Assembly (NCBI GenBank): GCA_025464625.1
Contig: JAOAUZ010000002.1
Location: 372,001 to 436,000, forward strand
Length of the DNA: 64,000 nucleotides
DNA from: Rickettsiales bacterium
Lineage (GTDB): Bacteria; Pseudomonadota; Alphaproteobacteria; Rickettsiales; SXRF01
Reading direction: 5' to 3'
Below are positions 33,602 to 42,051 of the stretch, piece after piece. Within the stretch, counting starts at the first letter, position 1; every line of letters begins with the position of its first letter. A program made the position numbers and the translations under genes. The notes beneath the pieces were generated by a model, which was given only the letters and a program-made list of their open reading frames with translations, made no database searches and had not been told where the DNA came from.

Positions 33602-35325
33602 AAAACCGCTTTGCTTCGCTAGTAAAGCGACAAACCCTGATTAAAGATACAATTACCTTAATGGGTAGTTCGCAGGAGAACAAGCATATTGCTGGCTTTG
33701 CAGTGGTTGTTGATGAACAGAATAAAGTTGTTGGTGTGATAACAGATGGAGATATTCGCAGGGGGCTATCAAAAGGTTTTGATGTTAATTCGCAGGTGGA
33801 AAAAATTGCTAATTTTAAGCCTCTTACTCTGAATAAAAATCTCTCACCGTCACTTATGCGTCGCGTGCTAATAGATGAAGCACGGACTCGCGGAACAAAT
33901 TTCATGAAATATGACAAGCTGGTGCTAGTTGAGGATGACGGCAAATTCTATGATGTCATCATGCTTACTGATATACTTGAACCGAGCGTTGATGAAAAAA
34001 CTATCGCGGTATATGGGCTTGGGTTTGTTGGGCTTACTCTTGCATGTACTCTAGCCAACGCAGGTCTTTCAGTTATCGGGATTGATACGAATGCGGAACG
34101 TTTGAAGTTGTTAGAAAAAAATACAGCACCTTTTTATGAAAAAGGGCTGGATTCTATGCTTTATTCACTCGCAGCCACTAACCCAATTCGCTACACTGAT
34201 GATGCAAAAAAATATGCTGCCAACATCCACATTGTAAGTGTTGGTTCACCGATAAATTCTGCTGGTAAACCAGATCTTTCAGCGATTGAGGCGGTGGCAA
34301 ATACCATTGCCGATATTATAAAAACAGGTGATTTAGTTATCTTTCGGTCTACTGTTCCTGTTGGTACGATGCGCCGTGTTGTGCTTCCGATATTAGAAAA
34401 GAATGATATGGTTTGTGGCACAGATTTTCACCTTGCCTTTGCACCAGAGCGTACAGTAGAAGGTAATGCACTAGAAGAATTGCGAATATTGCCACAGATT
34501 GTTGGAGGATTTAATCTTGAAAGCACTAATTTAGCAGCGCATTTATTTCGCAAAATAACCAATATAATTGTTGAAGTGCAATCGTTGGAAGAAGCGGAAA
34601 TGGTGAAGTTGATGAATAACACCTACCGCGATCTAACTTTTTCTTTTGCCAATGAAATCGCTTATATGTGCGATGAATATAATATAAATGCTTTCCGCAT
34701 TATTCGTGCTGCCAATGAAGGCTATCCACGTGATAGAATCCCTCTGCCTAGCCCTGGTGTTGGTGGAATTTGTTTGACTAAAGATCCACTTTTATATTCG
34801 CAGCCAATTGGTGATAATGTCTATAATCCGATTCTTGGTCGCGCTAGCCGCAGCATCAATCAGCGCGGGGCGGATTATGTTCTGGAGAAGATTGAAAAAT
34901 TTTCTAAAACAATAAACAAGCCAGTTGAGTCTTTGAAGATTTTAGTAGTGGGATTGGCGTTTAAGGGTATGCCAGAAACCTCGGATATTCGTGATGCGAT
35001 AGCCACAAATATTGTAAAAAAATTGCCAAATAAAGCAAATATTTCAGTGAAAGATTTTGTAGTGCCAGCCTCTGATGTTTCTGCACTTGGCTGCACGCCA
35101 GCCACAGGTGAATTGCAGGAAATACTAGCGCAGTATGATGTTGTGCTGTTCATGAATAATCACTACCGTAATAATAAATTCAATGTCATTCAGGCAGTGC
35201 AGGGATGCAAACATCCTATGTTATTCTTTGATGGTTGGAGCATGTTTGATTGGCGGGAAATTGAACGAATTCCGAGTGTCTGCTACGCAACTATGGGCTA
35301 CTCAACCGCAGGGTTTTTAAGCTAA
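33592..35325 (+). CDS. CBS-domain / nucleotide-sugar 6-dehydrogenase fusion
   Basis: This 577-residue protein has two parts. Residues about 1-135 form a CBS pair (GFAVVVDEQNKVVGVITDGD, then DKLVLVEDDGKFYDVIMLTD), like the regulatory part of PtmE-type nucleotidyltransferases. From residue about 138 follows a full UDP-glucose/UDP-ManNAc dehydrogenase. It has the NAD motif IAVYGLGFVGLTLACTLANA, then SVGSPINSAGKPDLS, FRSTVPVGTMRRVV, FAPERTVEGNALEELRILPQ and the Lys/Asn of LMNNTYRDLTFSFANEIA. The catalytic Cys is in GVGGICLTKDPLL. All key residues are present. The dehydrogenase group resembles WecC/WbpA more than Ugd. The CBS pair suggests allosteric control by a nucleotide, which I infer from CBS biology. 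Confidence 0.88.
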   Translation: MSVKNRFASLVKRQTLIKDTITLMGSSQENKHIAGFAVVVDEQNKVVGVITDGDIRRGLSKGFDVNSQVEKIANFKPLTLNKNLSPSLMRRVLIDEARTRGTNFMKYDKLVLVEDDGKFYDVIMLTDILEPSVDEKTIAVYGLGFVGLTLACTLANAGLSVIGIDTNAERLKLLEKNTAPFYEKGLDSMLYSLAATNPIRYTDDAKKYAANIHIVSVGSPINSAGKPDLSAIEAVANTIADIIKTGDLVIFRSTVPVGTMRRVVLPILEKNDMVCGTDFHLAFAPERTVEGNALEELRILPQIVGGFNLESTNLAAHLFRKITNIIVEVQSLEEAEMVKLMNNTYRDLTFSFANEIAYMCDEYNINAFRIIRAANEGYPRDRIPLPSPGVGGICLTKDPLLYSQPIGDNVYNPILGRASRSINQRGADYVLEKIEKFSKTINKPVESLKILVVGLAFKGMPETSDIRDAIATNIVKKLPNKANISVKDFVVPASDVSALGCTPATGELQEILAQYDVVLFMNNHYRNNKFNVIQAVQGCKHPMLFFDGWSMFDWREIERIPSVCYATMGYSTAGFLS

Positions 35326-36098
35326 TGCGCTATTATGAAATAGCTCGTCTTACAGAGGGTGTTTCCATAGAATTTTCAGATGATTTAGTGCGGGTGGATT
35401 TGGATAAAATCACGCTGCAAGATAGTATAACTAATGATGCAGAATTGCAAGCAGCACAGGGAAAGGGAGTATATTTTTATCTTTCTGGTGGCGGAACGAT
35501 TCTTATTAATGGTCGTTATATGCCAGTGGTTAAGCGTGCGCAAACCGCAAAAATAAATCCCAATAAATATTCTCTATTTACTGGCAGGGCGGAGGGTATG
35601 GAGGAATGGAAAAAACCAGAATCTGTTACCCGCGAATTATTTGAAGAGTTGCATATTTATAAAAATGGAGAGCAACTCATTCCACAATGCCAAGAATTTC
35701 AGGAAATAATAGATGCAACATATAGTGCTGCACCAATAACAAATAATCATCTGAAATTGAAATATATTCCTCTTCATAACGTTAAATTACAAGCCCGTCA
35801 TTTTGGCGTAGAAAACACACGAAATTGCTTCCTGCATATTGGCGAAAATGGAGATATAAACTTACTCTTTGTTTTTGCTGTAGATATTGAGCTAGATGGC
35901 TTAGAAATACGCGACGGAGAGGCATTAAATAGTGGCGGTGGGCGTGAAGTTTTGCTGCTGGATATAGGGAGTAATGGATTGCAAAAAATAACTGGTGAAA
36001 AAGAAAGCAAAATGCTAGGAATATGTGATAAAGAGCAGATGACGCCACATCTTAGCGCATTGGTTGATGCTGTTAAAGTTTCTTTGAAAGGTAAATAA
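35325..36098 (+). CDS. Nudix-hydrolase-like protein
   Basis: The protein has 257 residues. A Nudix-box-like segment is seen near residue 88: GRAEGMEEWKKPESVTRELF followed by EEL. It has the usual Gly, Glu and RExxEE elements, but the spacing between the first Glu and RE is about two residues longer than the consensus. The rest, including the N-terminal VYFYLSGGGTILINGRYMPV, is compatible with a Nudix beta-sheet. Such enzymes cut nucleoside diphosphates linked to other groups, including nucleotide sugars. Its ATG overlaps the previous stop by one base (TAATG), and neuB follows directly. A housekeeping role for the nucleotide-sugar pathway is likely but unproven. Confidence 0.65.
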   Translation: MRYYEIARLTEGVSIEFSDDLVRVDLDKITLQDSITNDAELQAAQGKGVYFYLSGGGTILINGRYMPVVKRAQTAKINPNKYSLFTGRAEGMEEWKKPESVTRELFEELHIYKNGEQLIPQCQEFQEIIDATYSAAPITNNHLKLKYIPLHNVKLQARHFGVENTRNCFLHIGENGDINLLFVFAVDIELDGLEIRDGEALNSGGGREVLLLDIGSNGLQKITGEKESKMLGICDKEQMTPHLSALVDAVKVSLKGK

Positions 36099-37112
36099 AT
36101 GAAAAACAATCTCAAAATAATTGCTGAATTTTGTCAGAATCATAATGGTGATTTTGATATTTTGAAACAGATGATTGCTGCTGCTTCGCAGGCAGGTGCG
36201 ACGCACGGAAAAATCCAAACTATATTTGCTAGTGATGTTAGTTTTCGCCAAGAATTTGAGGAAGGAAAAACTGGTGCAGATGGTAAGGTGGAGGTGATTA
36301 AACGTCCATATCAACCTGAGTATGATAGGCTTAAAGGGCTTGAGTTAAGCTATGAGCAGCAGCGCAAATTTATTGATGAATGTAAGGGAGCTGGACTAAT
36401 TCCCCTTACCACTGCTTTTAACTTAACTTGTATTCCTGCCATCGCGGAACTCGATTGGAAAGTGGTAAAAGTTGCTAGTTATGATTGCGGTTCTCTGCCG
36501 TTGCTTCAGGCTCTTACCGAATCATTTGACGAACTTATTGTTTCAACTGGGGCATCGACTAATCAAGAAATAGCAGATGCTGCAAAATTGCTGCGCGCGA
36601 GCGGTAAAAAATATAGCATGCTGCACTGCGTAACTATTTATCCAACCCCGCTGGAGCAAATGCATCTGGCGCGGATGAATTGGCTGAAAAACTATGCAGA
36701 TCATGTGGGCTTAAGCGATCATTCTCTGGTAGCGCGTGATGGTGTAAAAGCTGCGCTTGCTGCGATTTATCTTGGTGCAGAAATTATAGAGCGGCATTTT
36801 ACAGTTCTGCCTGAAGAGCAGAGCCGTGACGGTCGCGTATCAATTCGTGCTGAACATATCGTGAAAATAAAAGAATTTGCTGCTTTGAGTAAAGACGCGC
36901 AGCTTGAATATTTGAATTCTGAAATTCCTGATTGGAAGATAATGTTAGGGCAGGAAGATCGCCCTCTGAGTCATGAAGAATTGCTTAACAGAGCTTATTA
37001 TCGTGGGCGTTTCTGCAACAAAATAGACGGAAAACAAATCTTCAATTGGCAGCCAGAAGCAACAGTAGTGATGCAGGAAGTGGCTAAGAAAAGGCAGAGA
37101 AATGCGGCGTAA
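36099..37112 (+). CDS. NeuB-family nonulosonate synthase-like enzyme
   Basis: This 337-residue TIM-barrel enzyme would condense phosphoenolpyruvate with an N-acetyl sugar to form a nine-carbon (or similar) 3-deoxy acid. The NeuB start IIAEFCQNHNGDFDILKQMI, VVKVASYDCGSLPLLQALTE and STGASTNQEIADAAKLLR are clear. MLHCVTIYPTPLEQMHL and GLSDHSLVARDGV also fit. The HFTVLPEEQSRDGRVSIRAE segment replaces the usual HFTLD...PGPDH...S motif and is divergent. The C-terminal antifreeze-like domain looks short (RAYYRGRFCNKIDGKQIF). The Nudix, HAD and NeuA-like genes nearby support a CMP-sugar pathway. The exact sugar (sialic, legionaminic, pseudaminic or another) cannot be told. No epimerase NeuC is present. 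Confidence 0.85.
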   Translation: MKNNLKIIAEFCQNHNGDFDILKQMIAAASQAGATHGKIQTIFASDVSFRQEFEEGKTGADGKVEVIKRPYQPEYDRLKGLELSYEQQRKFIDECKGAGLIPLTTAFNLTCIPAIAELDWKVVKVASYDCGSLPLLQALTESFDELIVSTGASTNQEIADAAKLLRASGKKYSMLHCVTIYPTPLEQMHLARMNWLKNYADHVGLSDHSLVARDGVKAALAAIYLGAEIIERHFTVLPEEQSRDGRVSIRAEHIVKIKEFAALSKDAQLEYLNSEIPDWKIMLGQEDRPLSHEELLNRAYYRGRFCNKIDGKQIFNWQPEATVVMQEVAKKRQRNAA

Positions 37113-37881
37113 CGAACAGCTTAAAGAAGTTTATAATTATGCCTATTCTGGCAGCAAAAATTATGCTGGTGATAAGGATAGTTTTTTTACATTTTCCACT
37201 ATGGACGTTACACAGTATTTGCTGGCGCGAGTAGATTTTTCGGGCAAGAATGTGCTGGAAGTTGGCTGTGGTACTGGAGAGACGGCAATAGCAATAGCAG
37301 ATGCTGGGGCAAAAAATGTTTATGCTGTGGATTATGCGCAGGAGGCAATAAAGGGCTGCAAGGAACGTCATAAGAGAGATAACCTTATTTTTGATACGAA
37401 AGATTACCATGATATTTCTGAACTCTATGACGTGGTAGTTTTGCAGGAAGTTATTGAACATCTTGATCATCCAGAGCAAGCCATTATAGACCTTATGCAG
37501 CGTGTAAAAAAGGATGGGATATTGGTTGTGACCTGCCCGAATTTTACCAATCTGCGTGGGTACGTTTGGATGACGTTACAGCTGCTTTTAGATGTGCCAA
37601 TGTCGCTTACGGACATTCATTTTTTCTCACCGTTTGATTTTATAGAGATGGCGCAGAAACATAATTTTAAGCTGGAATGGGGTACGTTCGCGCATGATAG
37701 AATATACGGTGAGAGCTTGATTGTGGATATGCGTAAACGCCTGACTAATGCTTTGCGTGACGCGAATTTGGATAACAGCAAAGTTGAAAAAATGATGGAG
37801 TGGTTGAAAAAGGTAATAACCATCGATAACGTGCCTAGCGAAATTAATGGTGGGAAGGGGTTTTATGTCTTCAGTTGGTAA
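37102..37881 (+). CDS. SAM-dependent methyltransferase (first of three)
   Basis: This 259-residue class I methyltransferase has motif I at VLEVGCGTGETAIAIADAGA near residue 52. Post-I VYAVDYAQEAIKGC and LQEVIEHLDHPEQAIIDLMQ, the Ubie-like motif, follow. The remainder, GILVVTCPNFTNLRGYVWMT, fits the sugar O- or N-methyltransferases of polysaccharide loci. It overlaps neuB by 11 bases and the next methyltransferase by 17. The target may be a sugar of the repeat unit, but this is inferred from location only. Confidence 0.85.
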   Translation: MRRNEQLKEVYNYAYSGSKNYAGDKDSFFTFSTMDVTQYLLARVDFSGKNVLEVGCGTGETAIAIADAGAKNVYAVDYAQEAIKGCKERHKRDNLIFDTKDYHDISELYDVVVLQEVIEHLDHPEQAIIDLMQRVKKDGILVVTCPNFTNLRGYVWMTLQLLLDVPMSLTDIHFFSPFDFIEMAQKHNFKLEWGTFAHDRIYGESLIVDMRKRLTNALRDANLDNSKVEKMMEWLKKVITIDNVPSEINGGKGFYVFSW

Positions 37882-38605
37882 AAAAGCCATGATAGATGTG
37901 GTGGGTGATAATATAGCTGCTTCTCGTGCTAATTGGAGTTTTGCAGGGGAAACAGCGAAGCATTTTGATAGCCATGTTTCCAAGTCTGTACCGCTTTACA
38001 ATGAAGGTCATCAGCTGGTTTGTGACTTGAGTGATTTTTTCTTAAAGCCAAGTTCGCTTTGTTATGAAATAGGTTGTTCAACTGGTGCATTAACGACCAA
38101 GCTTGCGGAGCATACCAGCGGAAAAGCTGATGTGCGCTTTATCGGAGTTGATGTTGAGTCAGACATGGTAGAAATAGCGAAGCAGCGTGGCAAAGATTTT
38201 AATAATGTATCATTCGTTGTTGATGATGCTTTGACTATGGAAATGCAGCCATGTGATTTGATTGTGTGTTATTATACTGTGCAGTTTATCCGTCCCAGCG
38301 AACGTCAAAGGCTCATTGATAAATTATACAATAATCTGCAATGGGGTGGCGCGCTTCTTATGTTTGAGAAAGTGCGCGGGGCAGACGCACGTTTTCAAGA
38401 TATGCTGACTCGTATGTATGATGATTATAAACTGGCACAGGGCTACACGCCTGATGAGATAGTTTCTAAGGCTCGCAGCTTGAAGGGAGTGCTTGAACCA
38501 TTTTCCACGCAGGGAAATATCGATATGCTGAAGCGCGCTGGTTTTATCGATATAATGTCGATTATGAAATATATATGTTTTGAAGGATTTGTGGCGATAA
38601 AATGA
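37865..38605 (+). CDS. CmoA-like SAM-dependent methyltransferase (second of three)
   Basis: This 246-residue protein starts at ATG 37865, after the ribosome site GGGAAGGGG; a Met six codons upstream is less well placed. KHFDSHVSKSVPLYNEGHQL, CYEIGCSTGALTTKLAEHTS and LIVCYYTVQFIRPSERQRLI strongly resemble CmoA, the carboxy-SAM synthase used for tRNA wobble modification. In a polysaccharide cluster it may make carboxy-SAM or a related cofactor, or have become a plain methyltransferase. No CmoB gene is seen, and the usual tRNA context is missing. Confidence 0.78.
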   Translation: MSSVGKKAMIDVVGDNIAASRANWSFAGETAKHFDSHVSKSVPLYNEGHQLVCDLSDFFLKPSSLCYEIGCSTGALTTKLAEHTSGKADVRFIGVDVESDMVEIAKQRGKDFNNVSFVVDDALTMEMQPCDLIVCYYTVQFIRPSERQRLIDKLYNNLQWGGALLMFEKVRGADARFQDMLTRMYDDYKLAQGYTPDEIVSKARSLKGVLEPFSTQGNIDMLKRAGFIDIMSIMKYICFEGFVAIK

Positions 38606-39705
38606 AAACTCAGGTTAAAGAACGTGCAACAGCACAAATAGGTGATTTTGATATAAATTCTTTTGAAGAACGCTTGGAAGCAAAAAGCCGTTTTGATGGT
38701 AATTTGCTGCATGGTGCGAAGAATTTTCATGATAAAACCAATCGTAGTGGCAAGGGCAAGCCTTCGAGTGGCTATCTTATCCGTGAACATGCGATGCTGG
38801 TTGATGACTCTGGTATAGACCGTTATCAGCGCAAGGAAGGCATGTGGGAGGATGTAAATAGCTGTCCAGTATGTGACGGTAAAGAGCGCGAGCATTTTCT
38901 GTCACGTTTTGGGTTAGATATTTATCGCTGCCTTGATTGCACGCATCGCTATTTGCATCCGCGTGTAAAATTTGATGTGGCTGAACGGGTGTATATGGAT
39001 GATAAAACGGCATCTGATATTTACACTCAGCCACTGCAAATTGAAATTGATGAAATAAAATATCAATATGGGTTGGATTTGATAGAAAAGCTGAACCCTT
39101 CTGCGCGCGGGAAGATCTTAGATCTTGGCTGTGGTGCTGGAGTATTTCTAAAAATGGCGCAGCGCAACGGTTGGAAACAGTGTGTAGGGGTTGATGTAAA
39201 TGAGCGTTACAGCGATATTTACAATGACGGAGGCGGTATCCAGTTTATCAATTCCAGTTTTGAGCGTTTAGAGCCAAATAAATTAGGTAGCGATTATGAC
39301 GCAATTTCAATGTGGAGTGTGTTGGAACATCTCTATGATAAACACGCGATCTTGGATGCGCTTATAAAGATGCTCAAGCCGAATGGCTTGCTGTTTATTT
39401 TAGTGCCAAATGTTGAATCTCTGGCGACGCGCTTGATGCGGGAAATGTCTCCAACGTTTGCGTGGAAGCATGTGTCGCATTTCTCACCAAAAAGTCTTAC
39501 CGTTCTAATGGAGCGTCATGGACTGGCAAAAATATTTCATGAAACGGTGATTACAGAAATTGACAACATAAAAAGCTATATGTCTGGCGAGTATCCTTAT
39601 CATGGCTATGGTGACCCAGCGGGGCTGTTTAACTGGATTACGCCTGATTATATCCACCAGAATATGCTTGGCAGCCGTCAAATTGCCATTTTTAAAAAAG
39701 CATAG
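38602..39705 (+). CDS. Zinc-ribbon SAM-dependent methyltransferase (third of three)
   Basis: The protein has 367 residues. A four-cysteine zinc-binding module (SCPVCDGKEREHF and YRCLDCTHRYLHPRV, residues about 92-125) precedes the methyltransferase motif I (ILDLGCGAGVFLKMAQRNGW, near 172). MWSVLEHLYDKHAILDALIK follows. This Zn-ribbon plus methyltransferase layout is known from NDP-sugar C-methyltransferases and other enzymes of surface-glycan loci. The ATG overlaps the previous stop (ATGA). It may modify the same sugar as the neighbouring methyltransferases. Confidence 0.85.
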   Translation: MKTQVKERATAQIGDFDINSFEERLEAKSRFDGNLLHGAKNFHDKTNRSGKGKPSSGYLIREHAMLVDDSGIDRYQRKEGMWEDVNSCPVCDGKEREHFLSRFGLDIYRCLDCTHRYLHPRVKFDVAERVYMDDKTASDIYTQPLQIEIDEIKYQYGLDLIEKLNPSARGKILDLGCGAGVFLKMAQRNGWKQCVGVDVNERYSDIYNDGGGIQFINSSFERLEPNKLGSDYDAISMWSVLEHLYDKHAILDALIKMLKPNGLLFILVPNVESLATRLMREMSPTFAWKHVSHFSPKSLTVLMERHGLAKIFHETVITEIDNIKSYMSGEYPYHGYGDPAGLFNWITPDYIHQNMLGSRQIAIFKKA

Positions 39706-39719
39706 AAAGAAATAATATA

Positions 39720-40436
39720 ATGATACGCGGACAGAAACTTACGGCAATTATCCCTGTGCGTGGTGGCTCAAAAGGAATTCCCGGAAAAAATCTTAGCAGA
39801 TTAGGCAAGGATACCTTGCTTGAGCGCACAATTAAACTTGCTAAAGCATCGCCGTATGTTGATCGTGTGATTGTTTCCACTGATGACAAAGAGATGTTTG
39901 CTATTGCAAAGCAACATGCTGTGGCGATGAAAGATTTGCGCCCCGCAGAATTGGCAACTGATACCGCAAAAACTGTTGATGTGGTGAAGCAGGCTATTGC
40001 CGCAGAAAATATAGATGAAGGTTATATTTTGTTGCTGCAGGTTACATCTCCCCTGCGGGTGCTTGCGGATTTGCAAGCATTATGCAACGCCTTTGATAAT
40101 TCCGACCCTGCACAGGCGGAGGCGATAGTGAGTCTGGTGGAGCATGATTCTCCGCATCCTGATAAAATTCAGAAAATTGATGATGGTTATGTACGCTCTT
40201 ATCTTGGTAAAGAATCTATGGTTGCACGTCAGCAGCTTCCTAAAGTTTATTCCCTTAATGGAGCTTTTTATTTAACCCATCGTGATATATTGCTCACCAA
40301 ATCAACCTTCATGCCACCTAAAACTATTCCCTACGTTATGCCGCCTGAACGCAGCCTTAATCTTGACACAAAAATGGATATGTTCCTGCTGGAAATGCTG
40401 GTGGAAAAAGGGCGAATTATGATTGAAGATTTATGA
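39720..40436 (+). CDS. Acylneuraminate cytidylyltransferase-like (CMP-sugar synthetase)
   Basis: This 238-residue nucleotidyltransferase is expected to couple CTP with a nonulosonate to form the CMP-sugar. The start MIRGQKLTAIIPVRGGSKGI contains the family's PVRGGSKGIPGKN motif for CTP binding. STDDKEMFAIAKQH, ELATDTAKTVDVVKQ, LLLQVTSPLR and LNGAFYLTHRD are present in the right order. It belongs with the NeuB-like enzyme. Three methyltransferase genes lie between them. It is followed by a membrane glycosyltransferase whose start overlaps its stop. Confidence 0.9.
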   Translation: MIRGQKLTAIIPVRGGSKGIPGKNLSRLGKDTLLERTIKLAKASPYVDRVIVSTDDKEMFAIAKQHAVAMKDLRPAELATDTAKTVDVVKQAIAAENIDEGYILLLQVTSPLRVLADLQALCNAFDNSDPAQAEAIVSLVEHDSPHPDKIQKIDDGYVRSYLGKESMVARQQLPKVYSLNGAFYLTHRDILLTKSTFMPPKTIPYVMPPERSLNLDTKMDMFLLEMLVEKGRIMIEDL

Positions 40437-42040
40437 AATCATGCTGCTCATCTCTCAAGAACGTATTTGATAAATATTTTGCAATATTAATCATAGGCAT
40501 TTTGGTAGTTTTGCTTGGAGTTTGGAATGTTGGCATACCTCTTGGCGACGAAGGCATTCACGCGCTGCAAGGACTAAATCTTGCAGGTAACAAAACATTC
40601 TCAATGAATCTATATTACTCTATTTACGCGCTTCTGTTCCGCACCGTAACGGATGATCCTGTTGTTGCTCATGTAATAATACGTTTTGTGGTGACTGTTG
40701 CTACAACTCTGGGGATGTATTTTGTAATAACCGCGTTTAAGTCAATAAGTCGCCTTGCTGCGGTTGTAGCGTGCTTGATATGGGCATCTTCGACCTACGC
40801 AAATCCTTATGTTCAAATAGGTAATATCAATGGTTTTGCCTTTGTTTTTGCTGTGCTGGGGCTGGGCATGTTACTGCGCTATCCAACTATAAATAGCTTG
40901 CTACTATTTATAATCGGAGCGTTTTGGGCAGCAAATGTAAGACCAGAATATTACGCTTCGCTGCTGGCAGTGTCATTATGCGGTGTGGCATTGTTGATGG
41001 TTGCCAAAAAAAAATGCAGTTTTATATCCACATTGGTTATCTCATCATTGCTTATCGCTTCGGTGTGGTCATCCGTTACTGCAAAGGTAGAGCGTGGCAG
41101 CTTGAACGAATATTTATTGCAGGGTTTAGGGCAGTGTTACGCGGTGTATTATCTAAAAAATAATCCATCAGAAATATTTGATCCGATGACGGAATATCAG
41201 CCAATTTTAGACAAAACTTTTGGGAATCCGAAGAATTTTTTTGAAGCTGTTGCAAATAATCCAGCCGAAGCATTTAAGTATTTAGCTATCAATGGAGTAA
41301 AAAATACCCTCCGTATTATACCAGCTATGACAGCTTCAAATTACATAGCAAAATCAGTTCTTACCAAAATACTTGTAGTTATTGGAACGATTGTTGGCAT
41401 TAGAGCTATTTTCCTAAGATACAAAAACCGCCAGCCAGCATCAAATTCCAGCTTGCAGGATAAATTAAAAATATTGATTCTCCTTGCTTTTGCATCTGCT
41501 TCATCCGCTGCAATAATATTGCTGATTCCTGACCCGCGCTATTGGATTTCCTGCGCTCCGCTGGTATATCTCTGGTTTGCATGGGCAATTGATAATTTTC
41601 TCAGTATAAAATGGGTTGCACTCCATAAGAGGAATATTGTTCTTGCGATATTATTATTTCTCAGCATCCCGCATCTGATTGTTGGTAAGCCTAAAAGAGT
41701 ATCAAATCAGCAGATGATTTATGCCATGCGTGAGGCGGCAAAGCAGCTTCCCGCACCAGTTCCAGCAAAACCAGTTATTGCAGGCAATTTTGTTGCTCCT
41801 GTGGCATCTTTTGTTTTTCGCGGTGAGGCGACTCCTATTAACACTTATAACGGATTATCTGTTGAAGATCTAAAAAAGCACAAGTATGATATCTTTGTTG
41901 CTACAGAACTAGAAAACACGTCACTTTGGCAGTCAGAATTGGCTTTTCTCAAAAATTTTAGGGAAGAACCAGAAAAATTCGGATATAGAAGGCTCATTGG
42001 TTCTGATGGTGAGATGTATGATATTTATGTGCGTAAATAG
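40433..42040 (+). CDS. Polytopic membrane protein, probable polyprenyl-sugar glycosyltransferase
   Basis: The protein has 535 residues with 10-12 hydrophobic helices (FAILIIGILVVLLGVWNVGI, AHVIIRFVVTVATTLGMYFV and others). An acidic pair, GDEGIHALQGLNLAGN, in the first loop is typical of GT-C fold transferases (PMT/ArnT-like), which use polyprenyl-linked sugars on the periplasmic side. A soluble C-terminal domain of about 110 residues follows. It is not a Wzx-type flippase by helix pattern. The ATG overlaps the neuA stop. The exact acceptor and donor are unknown. Confidence 0.65.
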   Translation: MKSCCSSLKNVFDKYFAILIIGILVVLLGVWNVGIPLGDEGIHALQGLNLAGNKTFSMNLYYSIYALLFRTVTDDPVVAHVIIRFVVTVATTLGMYFVITAFKSISRLAAVVACLIWASSTYANPYVQIGNINGFAFVFAVLGLGMLLRYPTINSLLLFIIGAFWAANVRPEYYASLLAVSLCGVALLMVAKKKCSFISTLVISSLLIASVWSSVTAKVERGSLNEYLLQGLGQCYAVYYLKNNPSEIFDPMTEYQPILDKTFGNPKNFFEAVANNPAEAFKYLAINGVKNTLRIIPAMTASNYIAKSVLTKILVVIGTIVGIRAIFLRYKNRQPASNSSLQDKLKILILLAFASASSAAIILLIPDPRYWISCAPLVYLWFAWAIDNFLSIKWVALHKRNIVLAILLFLSIPHLIVGKPKRVSNQQMIYAMREAAKQLPAPVPAKPVIAGNFVAPVASFVFRGEATPINTYNGLSVEDLKKHKYDIFVATELENTSLWQSELAFLKNFREEPEKFGYRRLIGSDGEMYDIYVRK

Positions 42041-42051
42041 GATTGCCTGAC

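Noticed and set aside
40433-42040. Wzx-type flippase
   Set aside because: The acidic first loop and the soluble C-terminal domain fit GT-C transferases better than the 12-14 helix MATE-like flippases.
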